The notes below the pieces were generated by a model, which searched no databases, was not told the DNA's origin, and saw only the letters and a program-made list of their open reading frames with translations. A program made the translations under genes and the position numbers. Below, in pieces: positions 21,031 through 21,466 of a stretch of DNA of 21,466 nt (position 1 is its first letter; every line of letters starts with the position of its first letter). The stretch comes from Sandaracinaceae bacterium (GTDB lineage: Bacteria > Myxococcota_A > Polyangia > Polyangiales > Sandaracinaceae): the NCBI GenBank assembly GCA_025056955.1, contig JANWYL010000016.1, positions 1 to 21,466 of the forward strand, in the 5' to 3' direction.

Positions 21031-21466
21031 ATGCCGCTTCGCAATCTCTCTCGCCTTGAGACACTTGCAGCCGTGGTTGGGTTTGTTGCTGGAGTTGCAC
21101 CCCTGGCTCCTGGATGTGGTGGAGGCAAAAAGGGCAGCGATGGAGGCCCACCAGTTATGGATGGGAGTCCCATCCTGCTCCCCGATGCACGCCCTCAAGT
21201 CATGGATGGGGGCCCCATCGTGCTCCCCGATACCGGCCCTCGGAGAGACGCAATGTCTCCATCAGATGTTTGTGGCTCAGTGGCGGGCTCTTCTGCCGCA
21301 TGGCCCCCTCTCCCCCCAAGTTGCCTTCCGCGATGTTCAGCTGGCACGGCCATGGCTGTTGCAAACTGTCGGATGATGCACATGAACGACCAAATGCGAC
21401 GTATGTGCATTAACCAAGCCCTCATGCGCGACACGACTCCCCCAGCTCGGCTCCACCTTGGGGAGG
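21031..21466 (+). CDS. Predicted exported lipoprotein, 5' part (cut by window edge)
   Basis: Not recognised as a named family. This is the only plus-strand gene. It starts at an ATG with an excellent GGAGG six bases upstream and stays open for 145 codons to the edge. Residues 8-28 form a hydrophobic signal-like segment (LETLAAVVGFVAGVAPLAPG) before Cys29, a possible but imperfect lipobox (APGC). A flexible GGGKKGSDGG linker and two tandem 15-residue units, VMDGSPILLPDARPQ and VMDGGPIVLPDTGPR, follow. The last part has Cys81, 98, 102, 113 and 126 and is rich in Met (CRMMHMNDQMRRMC). The layout matches other myxobacterial secreted Asp/Pro-linker proteins. The second half is missing, so function is open. 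It diverges from bcp. Confidence 0.75.
   Translation, partial: MPLRNLSRLETLAAVVGFVAGVAPLAPGCGGGKKGSDGGPPVMDGSPILLPDARPQVMDGGPIVLPDTGPRRDAMSPSDVCGSVAGSSAAWPPLPPSCLPRCSAGTAMAVANCRMMHMNDQMRRMCINQALMRDTTPPARLHLGE
21154..21243 (+). repeat. Tandem 45-bp repeat in the lipoprotein gene
   Basis: Two adjacent 45-bp units (21154-21198 and 21199-21243) are very similar, sharing ATGGATGGG, CCCATC and CTCCCCGAT in register. They encode VMDGxPIxLPDxxP twice in the linker after the putative lipid anchor. Because the unit is a multiple of three, copy number changes would keep the frame and only alter linker length. Confidence 0.8.

Noticed and set aside
1..21466. CRISPR arrays, insertion sequences, tRNA or rRNA genes
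   Set aside because: No regularly spaced repeats, transposase motifs, terminal inverted repeats or tRNA/rRNA signatures were seen on either strand by eye.

Overview
The window looks like a chromosomal segment of a myxobacterium-like bacterium (Myxococcota, possibly the Polyangiales/Sandaracinaceae side), with moderate GC. I infer this from four features: a membrane-anchored Ser/Thr kinase with a PEGA domain, several exported lipoproteins including a Cys-rich one with repeated N-C-G modules, two-subunit glycyl-tRNA synthetase next to a PPDK-family gene, and the pheA-aroA-cmk-rpsA cluster. No genus can be assigned from this sequence alone. Almost everything is on the minus strand, so transcription runs from high to low coordinates. 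The one exception is a lipoprotein gene cut by the right edge.

Layout, in minus-strand transcription order from the right. (1) 20846-19180: a Bcp-type peroxiredoxin followed by a 365-residue Cys-rich lipoprotein. A divergent plus-strand lipoprotein gene starts at 21031 and is truncated. (2) 18748-19179: a non-coding leader with a possible terminator, a 12-bp palindrome and a small hairpin. (3) 18747-13970: glyQ and glyS, overlapping by one base, then a short PPDK-like protein that has lost most of its PEP-binding barrel. (4) 13857-5865: Ser/Thr kinase with TM and PEGA, lipoprotein A, lipoprotein B and mutS. These four genes are separated by 3 bp, an ATGA overlap and a GTGA overlap, so they form a tightly coupled unit. 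(5) 4147-5864: 1.7 kb without a convincing gene, built of two strongly G-depleted blocks around a block of ordinary composition. (6) 4146-1: pheA-like P-protein, aroA, cmk (ATGA overlap with aroA), then a 115-bp gap and the 5' part of rpsA, cut by the left edge.

The housekeeping genes cover chorismate and aromatic metabolism (pheA-like, aroA), CMP phosphorylation (cmk), translation (rpsA, glyQ, glyS), mismatch repair (mutS) and peroxide defence (bcp). The accessory content is envelope-directed: one kinase with an exported PEGA domain and four predicted exported or lipid-anchored proteins. The most notable points are the mutS operon, where the repair gene is translationally coupled to a kinase and two envelope lipoproteins; the degenerate PPDK held in the glyQS operon; and the PheA-like protein, whose dehydratase domain lacks the catalytic Thr of the TRF motif while its ACT domain is well preserved.
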